Shown here: positions 33,949-42,122 of the stretch, piece by piece
Layout of the letters: each line of letters starts with the position of its first letter
Numbering within the stretch: position 1 is the stretch's first letter
Source of the DNA: Clostridium grantii DSM 8605
GTDB taxonomy: Bacteria; Bacillota; Clostridia; Clostridiales; Clostridiaceae
DNA: 64,000 nucleotides
Assembly (NCBI RefSeq): GCF_900129965.1
Contig: NZ_FQXM01000016.1
Coordinates: 1-64,000, forward strand
Direction: 5' to 3'
Translations under genes and position numbers: made by a program
Notes under the pieces: generated by a model
Seen by the model: the letters and a program-made list of their open reading frames with translations, nothing else
Databases searched by the model: none
Told to the model about the DNA's origin: nothing

Positions 33949-35109
33949 TTGAGAATAACTAATTTGGAAACTTTTCATGTGAAACCAAGATGGCTATTTT
34001 TAAAGATATTAACCGATGAAGGTATTGTTGGTTATGGAGAGCCAGTTATTGAAGGACAAAGTAAAATTGTGGAAAAAGCAGTACATTCTTTAGGTAAGTT
34101 ACTTATTGGCAAAAACCCATGTGATATTGAATATTTATGGCAGCTTTTATATAGAGGGTCCTTTTATAGAGGTGGACCTATTCTAGTTAGTGCTATTAGT
34201 GGTATTGAGCAAGCATTGTGGGATATAAAAGGTAAGTATTACAAAATGCCTGTCTATGAAATGTTAGGAGGCAAAGTTAGAAACAAAATTAGAGTATATC
34301 CCCATATTGATGGTAATTATCCTAATGATGGAAATACTAGCACTGAAAGATTTGTAGAATGTGCATTAAAAAGGAAAAAAGAAGGATTTAATTTTGTAAA
34401 GTTAGGATTACCGGATGAATCTATGAAATTCTTAGAGAGTCCATCTAAGCTCAACGAAATTGTTGAGAAATTTGCCAAGGTTAGAGAAGCAGTTGGTGAT
34501 GACATGGATATTGCAGTTGATTGCCATGGACGTATGTCTACAGCTATGGCAATTAGGTTTTGTAAAGCATTAGAACCTTATAATCCTGCCTTTATTGAAG
34601 AACCTGTATTACCGGAAAATGTAGATGCTTTAGTTAAAGTAAAAGAAGCAACATCTATACCTATTGCTGCTGGAGAAAGACGTTATACTAAATGGCAATT
34701 TAGAGAACTTTTAGAAAAGCAAGCTGTTGCTATTGTACAACCTGATTGTTGCCATGCAGGGGGAATACTAGAGGTGAAAAAAATTGCTGCTATGGCAGAA
34801 ACCTATTACTGTGGAGTGGCACCACATAACCCACTTGGGCCCATATCCCTTGCTGCATGTCTACAAGTCGATGCTTGTACCTCTAATTTTTTCATACAAG
34901 AATTTCCGGCTATGTATAATGGTTGGGATAGAGGAGAAAAATATCTTGCTCACCCATTTCAAGTTAACAATGGTTATATAGATGTTCCTAAAGGCCATGG
35001 CTTAGGAATCCAGATAAATGAAGATAGTTTGAGAGAAATGTCTTATGACGGTGAATGGGAGACACCTTTGTTTTTTGATAGAGATGATAATTCTATGGCT
35101 GATTGGTAA
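33949..35109 (+). CDS. dgoD: D-galactonate dehydratase (DgoD-like, enolase superfamily)
   Basis: Dehydrates D-galactonate to 2-keto-3-deoxy-D-galactonate. 386 aa from TTG 33949, 7 nt after AAAGGAG; the in-frame ATG at 33925 precedes this site, and the protein from TTG aligns with the usual DgoD start. Family text: HVKPRWLFLKILTDEGIVGYGEPV, SFYRGGPILVSAISGIEQALWDIKGK, AVDCHGRMS, FIEEPVLPEN, AAGERRYTKWQF, CHAGGI and APHNPLGPISLAACL with the catalytic His. It would use galactonate made from D-galactose released by the neighbouring GH2. The oxidase or dehydrogenase making galactonate is not identified. Confidence 0.85.
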   Translation: MRITNLETFHVKPRWLFLKILTDEGIVGYGEPVIEGQSKIVEKAVHSLGKLLIGKNPCDIEYLWQLLYRGSFYRGGPILVSAISGIEQALWDIKGKYYKMPVYEMLGGKVRNKIRVYPHIDGNYPNDGNTSTERFVECALKRKKEGFNFVKLGLPDESMKFLESPSKLNEIVEKFAKVREAVGDDMDIAVDCHGRMSTAMAIRFCKALEPYNPAFIEEPVLPENVDALVKVKEATSIPIAAGERRYTKWQFRELLEKQAVAIVQPDCCHAGGILEVKKIAAMAETYYCGVAPHNPLGPISLAACLQVDACTSNFFIQEFPAMYNGWDRGEKYLAHPFQVNNGYIDVPKGHGLGIQINEDSLREMSYDGEWETPLFFDRDDNSMADW

Positions 35110-35228
35110 AAAGTACAATACTAAAGAATCTATAATAGTAGGATTATTTAAAGGATAGGAGAGGCGTTTGTAATAAACATTGTAACTTAGTGAAATGAAC
35201 TAAGATGTATAAAAAAAATAGTGATAAC

Positions 35229-35260
35229 TGTATACAGAAATACCTTGGTTATGGTATACT
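35229..35260 (+). promoter_or_regulatory. Promoter with TGTATACA operator before the GH117 gene
   Basis: TGTATACA (35229-35236), 15 nt, then TGGTATACT (35252-35260), with TATACA/TATACT as -35/-10 separated by 18 nt. The architecture is the same as upstream of dgoD, while the intervening bases differ, so the shared parts are probably functional. Confidence 0.62.
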
Positions 35261-35347
35261 ATTATCAGTAAAATGTTTTGAAAATTAAATTATGAAGGGC
35301 GTTAAAGTAACGTTTATATTAATCAAAGTTATCAGGAGGGTTTACTT

Positions 35348-36412
35348 ATGAGTAAAAAAGAAAGTGCAGCAACTAAGAGAGCAAAAGAAAGAAATTATTA
35401 TCGTGGACCAGAGTGGTTTTGTGAATTTAAATACTCAGAAATAAAGGGTCTTGAAGCTGAGAAAAATATCCATCGTAGAGACCCAAGTAGCGTTTTGCTT
35501 GTAGATGGTAAGTATTATACTTGGTATACCAAATCAGAGGGATCTCATGTTGGATTTGGAACTGGGGATTACGAAGCTAAAGTTTTTCCTTGGGATTTAT
35601 CTGAAATATGGTATGCTACATCAGAAGATGGTTATACTTGGAAAGAACAAGGACTTGCAGTAGGTAGAGGAGAAAAAGGTAGATATGATGATAGAAGCGT
35701 TTTTACTCCAGAAGTCCTACAACATGAAGGAAAATTTTATTTAGTTTATCAAACAGTACAATTTCCTTATGTAGTGAGAGCTTATGAAAATGTGGCTATT
35801 GCAGTAGCTAATTCCCCAGAAGGACCATGGGAAAAATCAGAAGAGCCTATTCTAACTCCAACTAAAGATGGTGAGTGGTTAGGAGAAGAAGATAATAGAT
35901 TTTTAGTTAAAAAGAAGGGCGGATTTGATAGCCACAAAGTGCATGATCCATGTTTATTCTTCTATAATAATAAATTCTACCTTTATTATAAAGGGGAGCC
36001 TATGGGAGAAGAACTTTATATGGGAGGTCGTGAAACTAAGTGGGGCGTAGCTATATCAGATAGCCCAACAGGTCCATATGTAAGATCAGAGTATAACCCT
36101 GTTACTAATAGTGGTCATGAAACATATTTGTGGAAATATAAAGGTGGTATGGCAGCATTATTATCAACGGATGGTGTTGAAAAACATACTGTACAATTTG
36201 CAGAAGATGGTATTAATTTCGAAATAATGTCAGTTCTTAAAAATGCACCGGAAGCTTCAGGTCCTTTTAGAGTTGAAGATGACACTGACCCTTTGTGTGG
36301 TCTTAGATGGGGATTGTCTCATCAAGTTCATAATGAGTGGAACTATATAACTAGATATGATATAGATGTTAATCAGAAAAAAAATTATTTGGGCAAAAGA
36401 ACTTATGAATAA
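35348..36412 (+). CDS. Glycoside hydrolase family 117, 3,6-anhydro-L-galactosidase type
   Basis: 354 aa, no signal peptide. GH117 enzymes remove alpha-1,3-linked 3,6-anhydro-L-galactose from the non-reducing end of neoagaro-oligosaccharides. The five-bladed propeller is seen in RDPSSVLLVDGKYYTWYTK, IWYATSEDGYTWKEQG, RYDDRSVFTPEVL, SHKVHDPCLFFYNNKFYLYYKGE and CGLRWGLSHQVHNEW. These are the RDPS, DDRSVFTP and HDP segments that hold the acidic and His residues of the family. The ATG follows AGGAGGG. With the cycloisomerase at 9156 it is the strongest evidence for agar-type substrates. Some GH117 clades have other or unknown activity, so specificity is inferred. Confidence 0.85.
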   Translation: MSKKESAATKRAKERNYYRGPEWFCEFKYSEIKGLEAEKNIHRRDPSSVLLVDGKYYTWYTKSEGSHVGFGTGDYEAKVFPWDLSEIWYATSEDGYTWKEQGLAVGRGEKGRYDDRSVFTPEVLQHEGKFYLVYQTVQFPYVVRAYENVAIAVANSPEGPWEKSEEPILTPTKDGEWLGEEDNRFLVKKKGGFDSHKVHDPCLFFYNNKFYLYYKGEPMGEELYMGGRETKWGVAISDSPTGPYVRSEYNPVTNSGHETYLWKYKGGMAALLSTDGVEKHTVQFAEDGINFEIMSVLKNAPEASGPFRVEDDTDPLCGLRWGLSHQVHNEWNYITRYDIDVNQKKNYLGKRTYE

Positions 36413-36564
36413 ATTATAAAATTAAAATATTGAGTATTAATAGAAACATATATAGTATAAAAACATGATGACAATATTTGGTAATCCCAAGTAGGATAGT
36501 GCTTTTATCTATATATGTTTTTTGTGGAAAATTAATATACCATATGTTACAAGGAGAGAGACTT

Positions 36565-39030
36565 ATGCAAGGAAAACAATATGATTTTAATAAGAATTGG
36601 AAATTTTATCTTGGAGATTTAGAAGATGGGGCTTCAAATGAACTAGATGATTTAAATTGGAGACCATTAAATGTACCACATGACTGGAGTGTGGAGTTTT
36701 CATTTGATGAAAATAAAGGAGAAGGATGTACAGGATATCTTTTAGGAGGAATAGGTTGGTATCGTAAATCTTTCATCATGTCTGAAGAAACAAAAGAAAA
36801 CATTACATATATATGCTTTGATGGTATTTATAATAATGCTGAAATTTACGTTAATGGAGAAATGGTAGGAGATCATCCATACGGATATGCACCTATTTAT
36901 TATGATATAAGTAAGTATCTTAAATCACCAGGAGAAAAAAATATTATTTCTGTGAAGGTGGACCATAGCCATTATGCAGATAGTCGATGGTATACAGGGT
37001 CAGGTATTTATCGTAAAGTGGATTTAGTTGTGGTAGATAAACTTCATATACCAATCTGGGGTACCTTTATTACTGCTGATGAAATCAATGAAGAGTCTGC
37101 AAGAGTAAATATGAAAGTTACTGTTGAAAATAGATATAATGAAGATAAAGACTTTTCAATTTCTACTAAAATAATTTCTCCTTCAGGGAAAGAAATAATT
37201 AATAGTTGTCAATCACAAAATATAAAAGCTAATGAAGAACAATATATTGAACAAAGCTTTAAAGTAGATAATCCAAAATTATGGGATATAAATAGTCCTT
37301 TGATGTATACAGCAGTTACGGCTATTCGTAGTCATGGAAACTTGATTCAAGAGTATAAAACGCCTTTTGGAATTCGTTCAATAGAATTTGATTCAAACAA
37401 AGGATTTTATTTAAATGGAAGAAGAGTACCTATAAAAGGAGTGTGTTTACATCATGATGGAGGACTTGTGGGAGCAGCGGTACCTGCAGGAGTATGGCGT
37501 AGACGATTAAAAAAACTTAAAGAGGCAGGCTGTAACGCAATAAGATCAGCTCATAATCCTTGCTCAGAGGAATTTCTTAATCTTTGTGATGAAATGGGAT
37601 TTCTTCTTCAGGTTGAATTTTATGATGAATGGGATAATCCAAAAGATAAGAGATTAAATATGGAAGAAAAAGGTAAGGATTATATAACTAGTGGTCATGC
37701 AGAACATTTTCAACAATGGGCAGAGAAAGATTTAAAGGCTACTATGCTTAGAGATAGAAATCATCCATGTGTGTTTCAATGGAGTATTGGAAATGAAATT
37801 GAGTGGACATATCCTAAAAATAAAGAAGCAACTGGATATTTTGGCGCAGAAGCTAATGGAAATTATTTCTGGGAATTACCTCCATATAATCGAGAAAAAA
37901 TACGAGATAATTATTATAAATTACCTAAAGAAAAATATGAGATTGGCGATACAGCTAGAAAATTAGCTGACTGGACCCGTGAAATGGACACAACGCGTCC
38001 AGTCATAGCTAATTGTATATTGCCTAGTGCTAGCTATGAATCAGGATATGCAGATGTACTAGATGTTGTTGGATATAGTTATAGGCAAGTAGTGTATGAT
38101 TATGGACATAAGTATTATCCAGAAAAGCCTATTATGAGTACTGAAAGTGTAGGTCAATGGCAAGAATGGAAACAAGTCATTGAAAGAGAATTTGTTGCAG
38201 GGATGTTTATTTGGACAGGTATTGATTATATGGGAGAAGCAAATAATCAATGGCCTAATAAAGGTTTGAGTTGTGGAATGATTGATTTTGCAGGATTTGA
38301 TAAACATTCATTTCATATGATGAAAACATTGTGGCAAGATGAACCTCATGTTTATTTAACTTCTCAAAATATAGAAGAATCTATTTATGAAATTGATGAA
38401 TCTAAAGAAGTAGTGGATAAAGATAAGGATGGGTGGAAAAAAAGGCTTTGGGCATGGCATAATATGAACAGACATTGGAATTATGATAATGAAAAACAAA
38501 TTGTAGTTGAGGTTTATTCTAATTGTCCAATGGTTGAACTTCTTTTAAATGGAAAGTCAATGGGAAAAAAATATTTAAAGGATTTTGAGGATAGAATTTA
38601 TAAATGGGTTGTTCCATTTAATAAAGGTACTATAACTGCTAGAGGAAGTATGAATGGGGAAATAGTAATTGATGAAATTGTAACATCAGGAAAGCCAGCA
38701 GGTATTTTATTGACTATTGATAAAAAACAACTTATAGCTGATGGAACAGATGTTGTTCATGTGGTGGCACAGTTAGTTGATAAAGATGATATTCCTGTTT
38801 ATAATAAAGAAAAAGAAATAAAATTTAATGTAAAAGGTGAATGCAGAGTACTTGGGGTTGATAATGGAGCAAGTAGCAATGTACAGGATTATCAAGCTAC
38901 AACAATTACCACAAATAAGGGAAGATGTTTATTGATTTTACAGTCAACAGAAGTGAAAGGAAACATTGAGGTAACAGCAGAGTCATGTGATTTTAAAAGC
39001 GAAACATTTAAAATTTCTGTAGTTGAATAG
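36565..39030 (+). CDS. GH2 beta-galactosidase-like glycosidase
   Basis: 821 aa, cytoplasmic. Domains in order are sugar-binding jelly roll (NVPHDWSVEF, GGIGWYRKSF, YNNAEIYVNGEMVGDHPYGY, SRWYTGSGIYRKV), Ig-like, TIM barrel with acid/base E411 in WSIGNEIEW (normal Asn-Glu pair) and nucleophile E527 in MSTESVGQW, then further beta domains ending in an Ig-like module. Agarolytic bacteria use GH2 beta-galactosidases with GH117 to take neoagaro-oligosaccharides apart from the non-reducing end. ATG 36565 has AAGGAGAG 6 nt upstream; the longer reading from GTG 36478 has no ribosome site. Probably co-transcribed with GH117. Confidence 0.87.
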   Translation: MQGKQYDFNKNWKFYLGDLEDGASNELDDLNWRPLNVPHDWSVEFSFDENKGEGCTGYLLGGIGWYRKSFIMSEETKENITYICFDGIYNNAEIYVNGEMVGDHPYGYAPIYYDISKYLKSPGEKNIISVKVDHSHYADSRWYTGSGIYRKVDLVVVDKLHIPIWGTFITADEINEESARVNMKVTVENRYNEDKDFSISTKIISPSGKEIINSCQSQNIKANEEQYIEQSFKVDNPKLWDINSPLMYTAVTAIRSHGNLIQEYKTPFGIRSIEFDSNKGFYLNGRRVPIKGVCLHHDGGLVGAAVPAGVWRRRLKKLKEAGCNAIRSAHNPCSEEFLNLCDEMGFLLQVEFYDEWDNPKDKRLNMEEKGKDYITSGHAEHFQQWAEKDLKATMLRDRNHPCVFQWSIGNEIEWTYPKNKEATGYFGAEANGNYFWELPPYNREKIRDNYYKLPKEKYEIGDTARKLADWTREMDTTRPVIANCILPSASYESGYADVLDVVGYSYRQVVYDYGHKYYPEKPIMSTESVGQWQEWKQVIEREFVAGMFIWTGIDYMGEANNQWPNKGLSCGMIDFAGFDKHSFHMMKTLWQDEPHVYLTSQNIEESIYEIDESKEVVDKDKDGWKKRLWAWHNMNRHWNYDNEKQIVVEVYSNCPMVELLLNGKSMGKKYLKDFEDRIYKWVVPFNKGTITARGSMNGEIVIDEIVTSGKPAGILLTIDKKQLIADGTDVVHVVAQLVDKDDIPVYNKEKEIKFNVKGECRVLGVDNGASSNVQDYQATTITTNKGRCLLILQSTEVKGNIEVTAESCDFKSETFKISVVE

Positions 39031-39139
39031 TATTTTATTAGAATAAAAAGGAGTTGCAAAATAAACGCTATTCTATCCTTACTGCTTGTTTGAATTTTAA
39101 ATACAAGTTGTTTATAAGCATAGCTGAATTAAGTAAAAG

Positions 39140-39170
39140 TATCCTCTTCAATTGAAGGGGATTTTTTTTG
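39140..39170 (+). terminator. Terminator after the GH117-GH2 unit
   Basis: Stem ATCCTCTTCAATTGAAGGGGAT followed by eight T residues. The 110 nt before it, after the GH2 stop, hold nothing recognisable. Confidence 0.88.
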
Positions 39171-39340
39171 ATTAAAAAATTAGAAACATTTTTATGAAAA
39201 TATTATTTGCTTGGGGAATCCAATATTGTTAATTATAAATTTTTAATATAAACTAAAGTCAAGGAATAATAAAAACTAGTTATTATATAATGTAAAATTA
39301 TTGTGAATTTATAGTATAAAACAATACAAGGAGTGATTTT

Positions 39341-40471
39341 ATGAAGATTATGAAGTTCAATGGTGATAAACTTATAATTGGGAAAAAATCTTTAGATTAT
39401 ATTAAACAGATTGAGGGAAAAAAGATTTTCATTGTTACAGGTGGAAAATCCATGTTTAATAATGGAACTATGGATAGAATTAAAATCATGCTAAATGATG
39501 CTGGCAAGGAATATTTAATTATGTCAGGTATAAAGAAAAACCCTGATACTGAAATTGTTTATAAAGGTATTAGTGAGATGAATAAATTTAAACCGGATAC
39601 TGTGCTTGCAATAGGTGGTGGGTCACCTATAGATGCAGCAAAAGTTATGGCTTTATTTTATGAATATCCGGAGATTAATTTTGATAATGTATTAGAACAA
39701 TCTTTGCCAGAACAAAGAAAAAATATTAAGTTTATAGCTATTCCAACAACCTCTGGTACAGCTACAGAGGTTACTAAGGCAGCTGTCATTACTTTTAAAA
39801 AAGACAATATAAAAATTGGATTAAAGTCACCAGCTTTTATTCCTGATATAGCGATATTAGATGCTGAACTTACAATGTCAATGCCAGATAACATAGTGGC
39901 AGAAACTGGAATGGATGCTATAACTCATGCTTTAGAATGTTATATAAATTATAATTTAGATGACTATACAGAATGTTTAGCCAAAGGTGCAGTAGAAGGA
40001 TTATTTAAGTATTTGCTTATATCATATAAAGAAAAAACAATTGAAAGTCGTGAAAAAGTTCATAACTATCAAAGTATGGCAGGAATGGCTTTTCATAATG
40101 TTGGATTAGGAATGGCCCATGGAATTTCTCATGCTTTTGGTGGAAAATATGATTTAGGGCATGGACTAACAAACGGAATAGCCTTACCATATGTTCTTGA
40201 ATACAATTCAAGGGATACTATAGTAAAAGATAAACTTAATTATTTATCAAAAGCAATTGGGGTAGGGAATATAATTGAAGAGATTAAAAGGCTGAATCAA
40301 GAATTGAATATACCTAAATCTTTTAAAGCAGCAGGCATTAGCACAAAGGATTTTTATAAAGATTTTGATGAGTTGGTGGAAAATTCCTTGAAAGGTTCTA
40401 CTATGGGTAATCCTGTAAAGGTGAGTAAAAAGGATATGGAAGATATTTTAGTGAATATTTTTGAGGGATAG
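39341..40471 (+). CDS. Iron-containing alcohol dehydrogenase family protein
   Basis: 376 aa group III dehydrogenase. It has the NAD-binding GGGSPIDAAKVMA, PTTSGTATEVTKAAVIT, and metal ligands in GMDAITHALE, GMAHGISHAFGGKYDLGHG (Asp, three His). Such enzymes reduce aldehydes (for example lactaldehyde, glyceraldehyde or butyraldehyde) or oxidise polyols. It lies alone between the terminator at 39140 and the pyr promoter. It might regenerate NAD during fermentation of the island's sugars or reduce an aldehyde sugar; substrate is not predictable. It is not the aldehyde-dehydrogenase type that oxidises anhydrogalactose. Confidence 0.85.
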   Translation: MKIMKFNGDKLIIGKKSLDYIKQIEGKKIFIVTGGKSMFNNGTMDRIKIMLNDAGKEYLIMSGIKKNPDTEIVYKGISEMNKFKPDTVLAIGGGSPIDAAKVMALFYEYPEINFDNVLEQSLPEQRKNIKFIAIPTTSGTATEVTKAAVITFKKDNIKIGLKSPAFIPDIAILDAELTMSMPDNIVAETGMDAITHALECYINYNLDDYTECLAKGAVEGLFKYLLISYKEKTIESREKVHNYQSMAGMAFHNVGLGMAHGISHAFGGKYDLGHGLTNGIALPYVLEYNSRDTIVKDKLNYLSKAIGVGNIIEEIKRLNQELNIPKSFKAAGISTKDFYKDFDELVENSLKGSTMGNPVKVSKKDMEDILVNIFEG

Positions 40472-40482
40472 TATCTTTTGAT

Positions 40483-40511
40483 TTGACTCTACTCAATAGC
40501 TATGTTATAAT
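40483..40511 (+). promoter_or_regulatory. Promoter of the pyrimidine operon
   Basis: TTGACT (40483-40488), a 17-nt spacer and TATAAT (40506-40511), with an extended -10 TG (TGTTATAAT). The leader to pyrB is about 240 nt. Confidence 0.85.
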
Positions 40512-40535
40512 CACTAAAAGAATTAAATATAGAAA

Positions 40536-40648
40536 CCTTTAAATTTGGTCCAGAGAGTCCGAGAAGGAAAATAATAATCCACAAAATTACGGTATAATTC
40601 CGTAAAATTATAGGATAATAATACCTTCTCATGAGAGAAGGTTTTTTG
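40536..40648 (+). promoter_or_regulatory. PyrR-type transcription attenuator
   Basis: Three alternative structures are visible. The PyrR-binding hairpin is closed by CCTT (40537-) and AAGG (40564-40567) and has GGTCCAGAGAGTCC at its loop, close to the PyrR consensus. GAGAAGG (40561-40567) can instead pair with CCTTCTC (40624-40630) as an antiterminator, with an inner helix TTACGG/CCGTAA. CCTTCTC can otherwise pair with GAGAAGG (40634-40640), followed by TTTTTT, as the terminator. With UMP, PyrR would hold the first hairpin and cause termination. No pyrR gene is in the window. Confidence 0.85.
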
Positions 40649-40713
40649 TTTATAAAAAAAGATTTTTTATTAAGAGAATCTTACATACATAATAGTTCAT
40701 TTAAAATATGATT

Positions 40714-40749
40714 CCCTTTAAATTAGTACAGAGAGACTGAAAAGGAGGT
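40714..40749 (+). promoter_or_regulatory. Probable second PyrR site over the pyrB ribosome site
   Basis: AGTACAGAGAGACT (40725-40738) matches the PyrR loop consensus except at two positions. It lies in a hairpin closed by CCTTT (40716-40720) and AAAGG (40741-40745). AAAGG is part of the pyrB ribosome site AAAGGAGGT, so PyrR binding would mask it and block translation. There is no terminator between this hairpin and pyrB. Confidence 0.6.
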
Positions 40750-40755
40750 AGGAAA

Positions 40756-41682
40756 ATGTTAAAAGGTAGAAATTTGATTGATCCAATGGATTTTTCTTTA
40801 AAGGAGTTAGAAGAGGTATTTCAATTAGCGGATAGCATTATTGAAAATCCACAACAATATTCAGAGGTGGCAAAAGGCAAAATATTAGCTACACTTTTTT
40901 ATGAACCAAGTACAAGAACTAGATTAAGCTTTGAAGCAGCAATGTTAAGACTTGGAGGTCAAGTATTAGGGTTTTCAGATGCAAATTCCAGCTCCGTTTC
41001 AAAAGGAGAATCAGTGGCCGATACAATTAGAACAATTTCATGTTATGCAGATGTTGCAGCTATGAGACATCCAAAAGAAGGCTCCGCAATGGTGGCTTCA
41101 ATATATTCTACAATCCCGGTAATTAATGCAGGTGATGGAGGACATCAACATCCTACTCAAACATTAACAGATCTATTAACAATTCGAAGAACAAAAGGTG
41201 ATTTTACCAATAATGTGATTGCTATATGTGGTGATTTAAAATTTGGTAGAACAGTTCATTCCTTAGTAAAAGCACTTTCAAGATATAAAAATAATAAATT
41301 TCTTTTGGTATCACCAAATGAATTAAGAATTCCAGATTACATAAAAAAAGAAGTATTAGAAAAAAATAATATAGAGTTTGTTGAATTAGAAAAATTAGAA
41401 GATGCTATGCAAGAAGCAGATATTTTATATATGACAAGAGTTCAAAAAGAAAGATTCTTTAATGAAGATGATTATGTAAGATTAAAAGATAGATATATTC
41501 TGAATAAAGAAATGATGGATCTAGCCAAAAAAGATATGATAGTATTACATCCGCTACCAAGAGTAAATGAAATCTCTTATGAAGTTGACAATGATGAAAG
41601 AGCTATATACTTCCAGCAAGCTAAATATGGAATGTATGTAAGAATGGCATTGATGGCTAAGTTAATGGGGGTGTGTGAGTAA
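40756..41682 (+). CDS. pyrB: Aspartate carbamoyltransferase catalytic subunit
   Basis: Condenses carbamoyl phosphate and aspartate, the second step of pyrimidine synthesis. 308 aa with the carbamoyl-phosphate motif FYEPSTRTRLSFEAA, DGGHQHPTQTLTDLLTI, and HPLPRVNEI near the end. It overlaps pyrI by 1 nt, and with it should form the allosteric two-subunit enzyme rather than the Bacillus-type catalytic trimer. First gene of the pyr operon, behind both PyrR sites. Confidence 0.96.
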   Translation: MLKGRNLIDPMDFSLKELEEVFQLADSIIENPQQYSEVAKGKILATLFYEPSTRTRLSFEAAMLRLGGQVLGFSDANSSSVSKGESVADTIRTISCYADVAAMRHPKEGSAMVASIYSTIPVINAGDGGHQHPTQTLTDLLTIRRTKGDFTNNVIAICGDLKFGRTVHSLVKALSRYKNNKFLLVSPNELRIPDYIKKEVLEKNNIEFVELEKLEDAMQEADILYMTRVQKERFFNEDDYVRLKDRYILNKEMMDLAKKDMIVLHPLPRVNEISYEVDNDERAIYFQQAKYGMYVRMALMAKLMGVCE

Positions 41683-42122
41683 TGCTAAATATAGATAGTA
41701 TAAAGAATGGAATAGTTATTGACCATATCAAGTCTGGAAGAGGTATAGAAATATTTAATTTCTTAGGATTACAGAAAGCAGAATACTCAGTGGCTTTAAT
41801 TATGAATGTTCAAAGTAAAATGCACGAAAGAAAAGACATAATTAAAATAGAAAATAAAATTGATTTAAACCTGGATGTTTTAGGATTAATTGATTCAAAT
41901 ATTACAGTTAATATTATAGAAAATGAAAAAATTTCTAATAAAATAAAGTTGAAACTTCCAGAAAGAGTAGAGAACGTAATTAAGTGTCAGAATCCAAGAT
42001 GTATAACTTCTATAGAAAGCAATGTTCCAAATAAATTTTATTTAGTTAATAGGGAAGATAAAGAATATAGATGTAAGTATTGTGATGAATTATATGAATT
42101 TTATCATGAGGGAGATATTTAA
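41682..42122 (+). CDS. pyrI: Aspartate carbamoyltransferase regulatory subunit
   Basis: Binds nucleotide effectors and assembles PyrB trimers. 146 aa: N-terminal allosteric domain (IKNGIVIDHIKSGRGIEIFNFLG) and a C-terminal zinc domain with four Cys (CQNPRCI and YRCKYCDE). The start overlaps the pyrB stop and its own stop overlaps the pyrC ATG by 1 nt, so all three are translationally coupled. Zinc ligands are complete. Confidence 0.95.
   Translation: MLNIDSIKNGIVIDHIKSGRGIEIFNFLGLQKAEYSVALIMNVQSKMHERKDIIKIENKIDLNLDVLGLIDSNITVNIIENEKISNKIKLKLPERVENVIKCQNPRCITSIESNVPNKFYLVNREDKEYRCKYCDELYEFYHEGDI

Noticed and set aside
36478..36564. Longer GH2 start at GTG 36478 giving a hydrophobic N-terminus that looks like a signal peptide.
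   Set aside because: There is no ribosome site before it, while AAGGAGAG lies in the right place before ATG 36565, where the GH2 domain begins.
20000..40000. Integrase, transposase or attachment-site remnants that would mark the carbohydrate island as mobile.
   Set aside because: None seen on either strand, no tRNA at the edges, and base composition looks like that of its surroundings. Acquisition by transfer remains possible but has no direct support here.
39341..40471. Iron-dependent dehydrogenase as the missing 3,6-anhydro-L-galactose dehydrogenase.
   Set aside because: The known enzyme for that step belongs to the aldehyde-dehydrogenase superfamily, with a catalytic Cys. This protein has the metal-His motifs of a different family.
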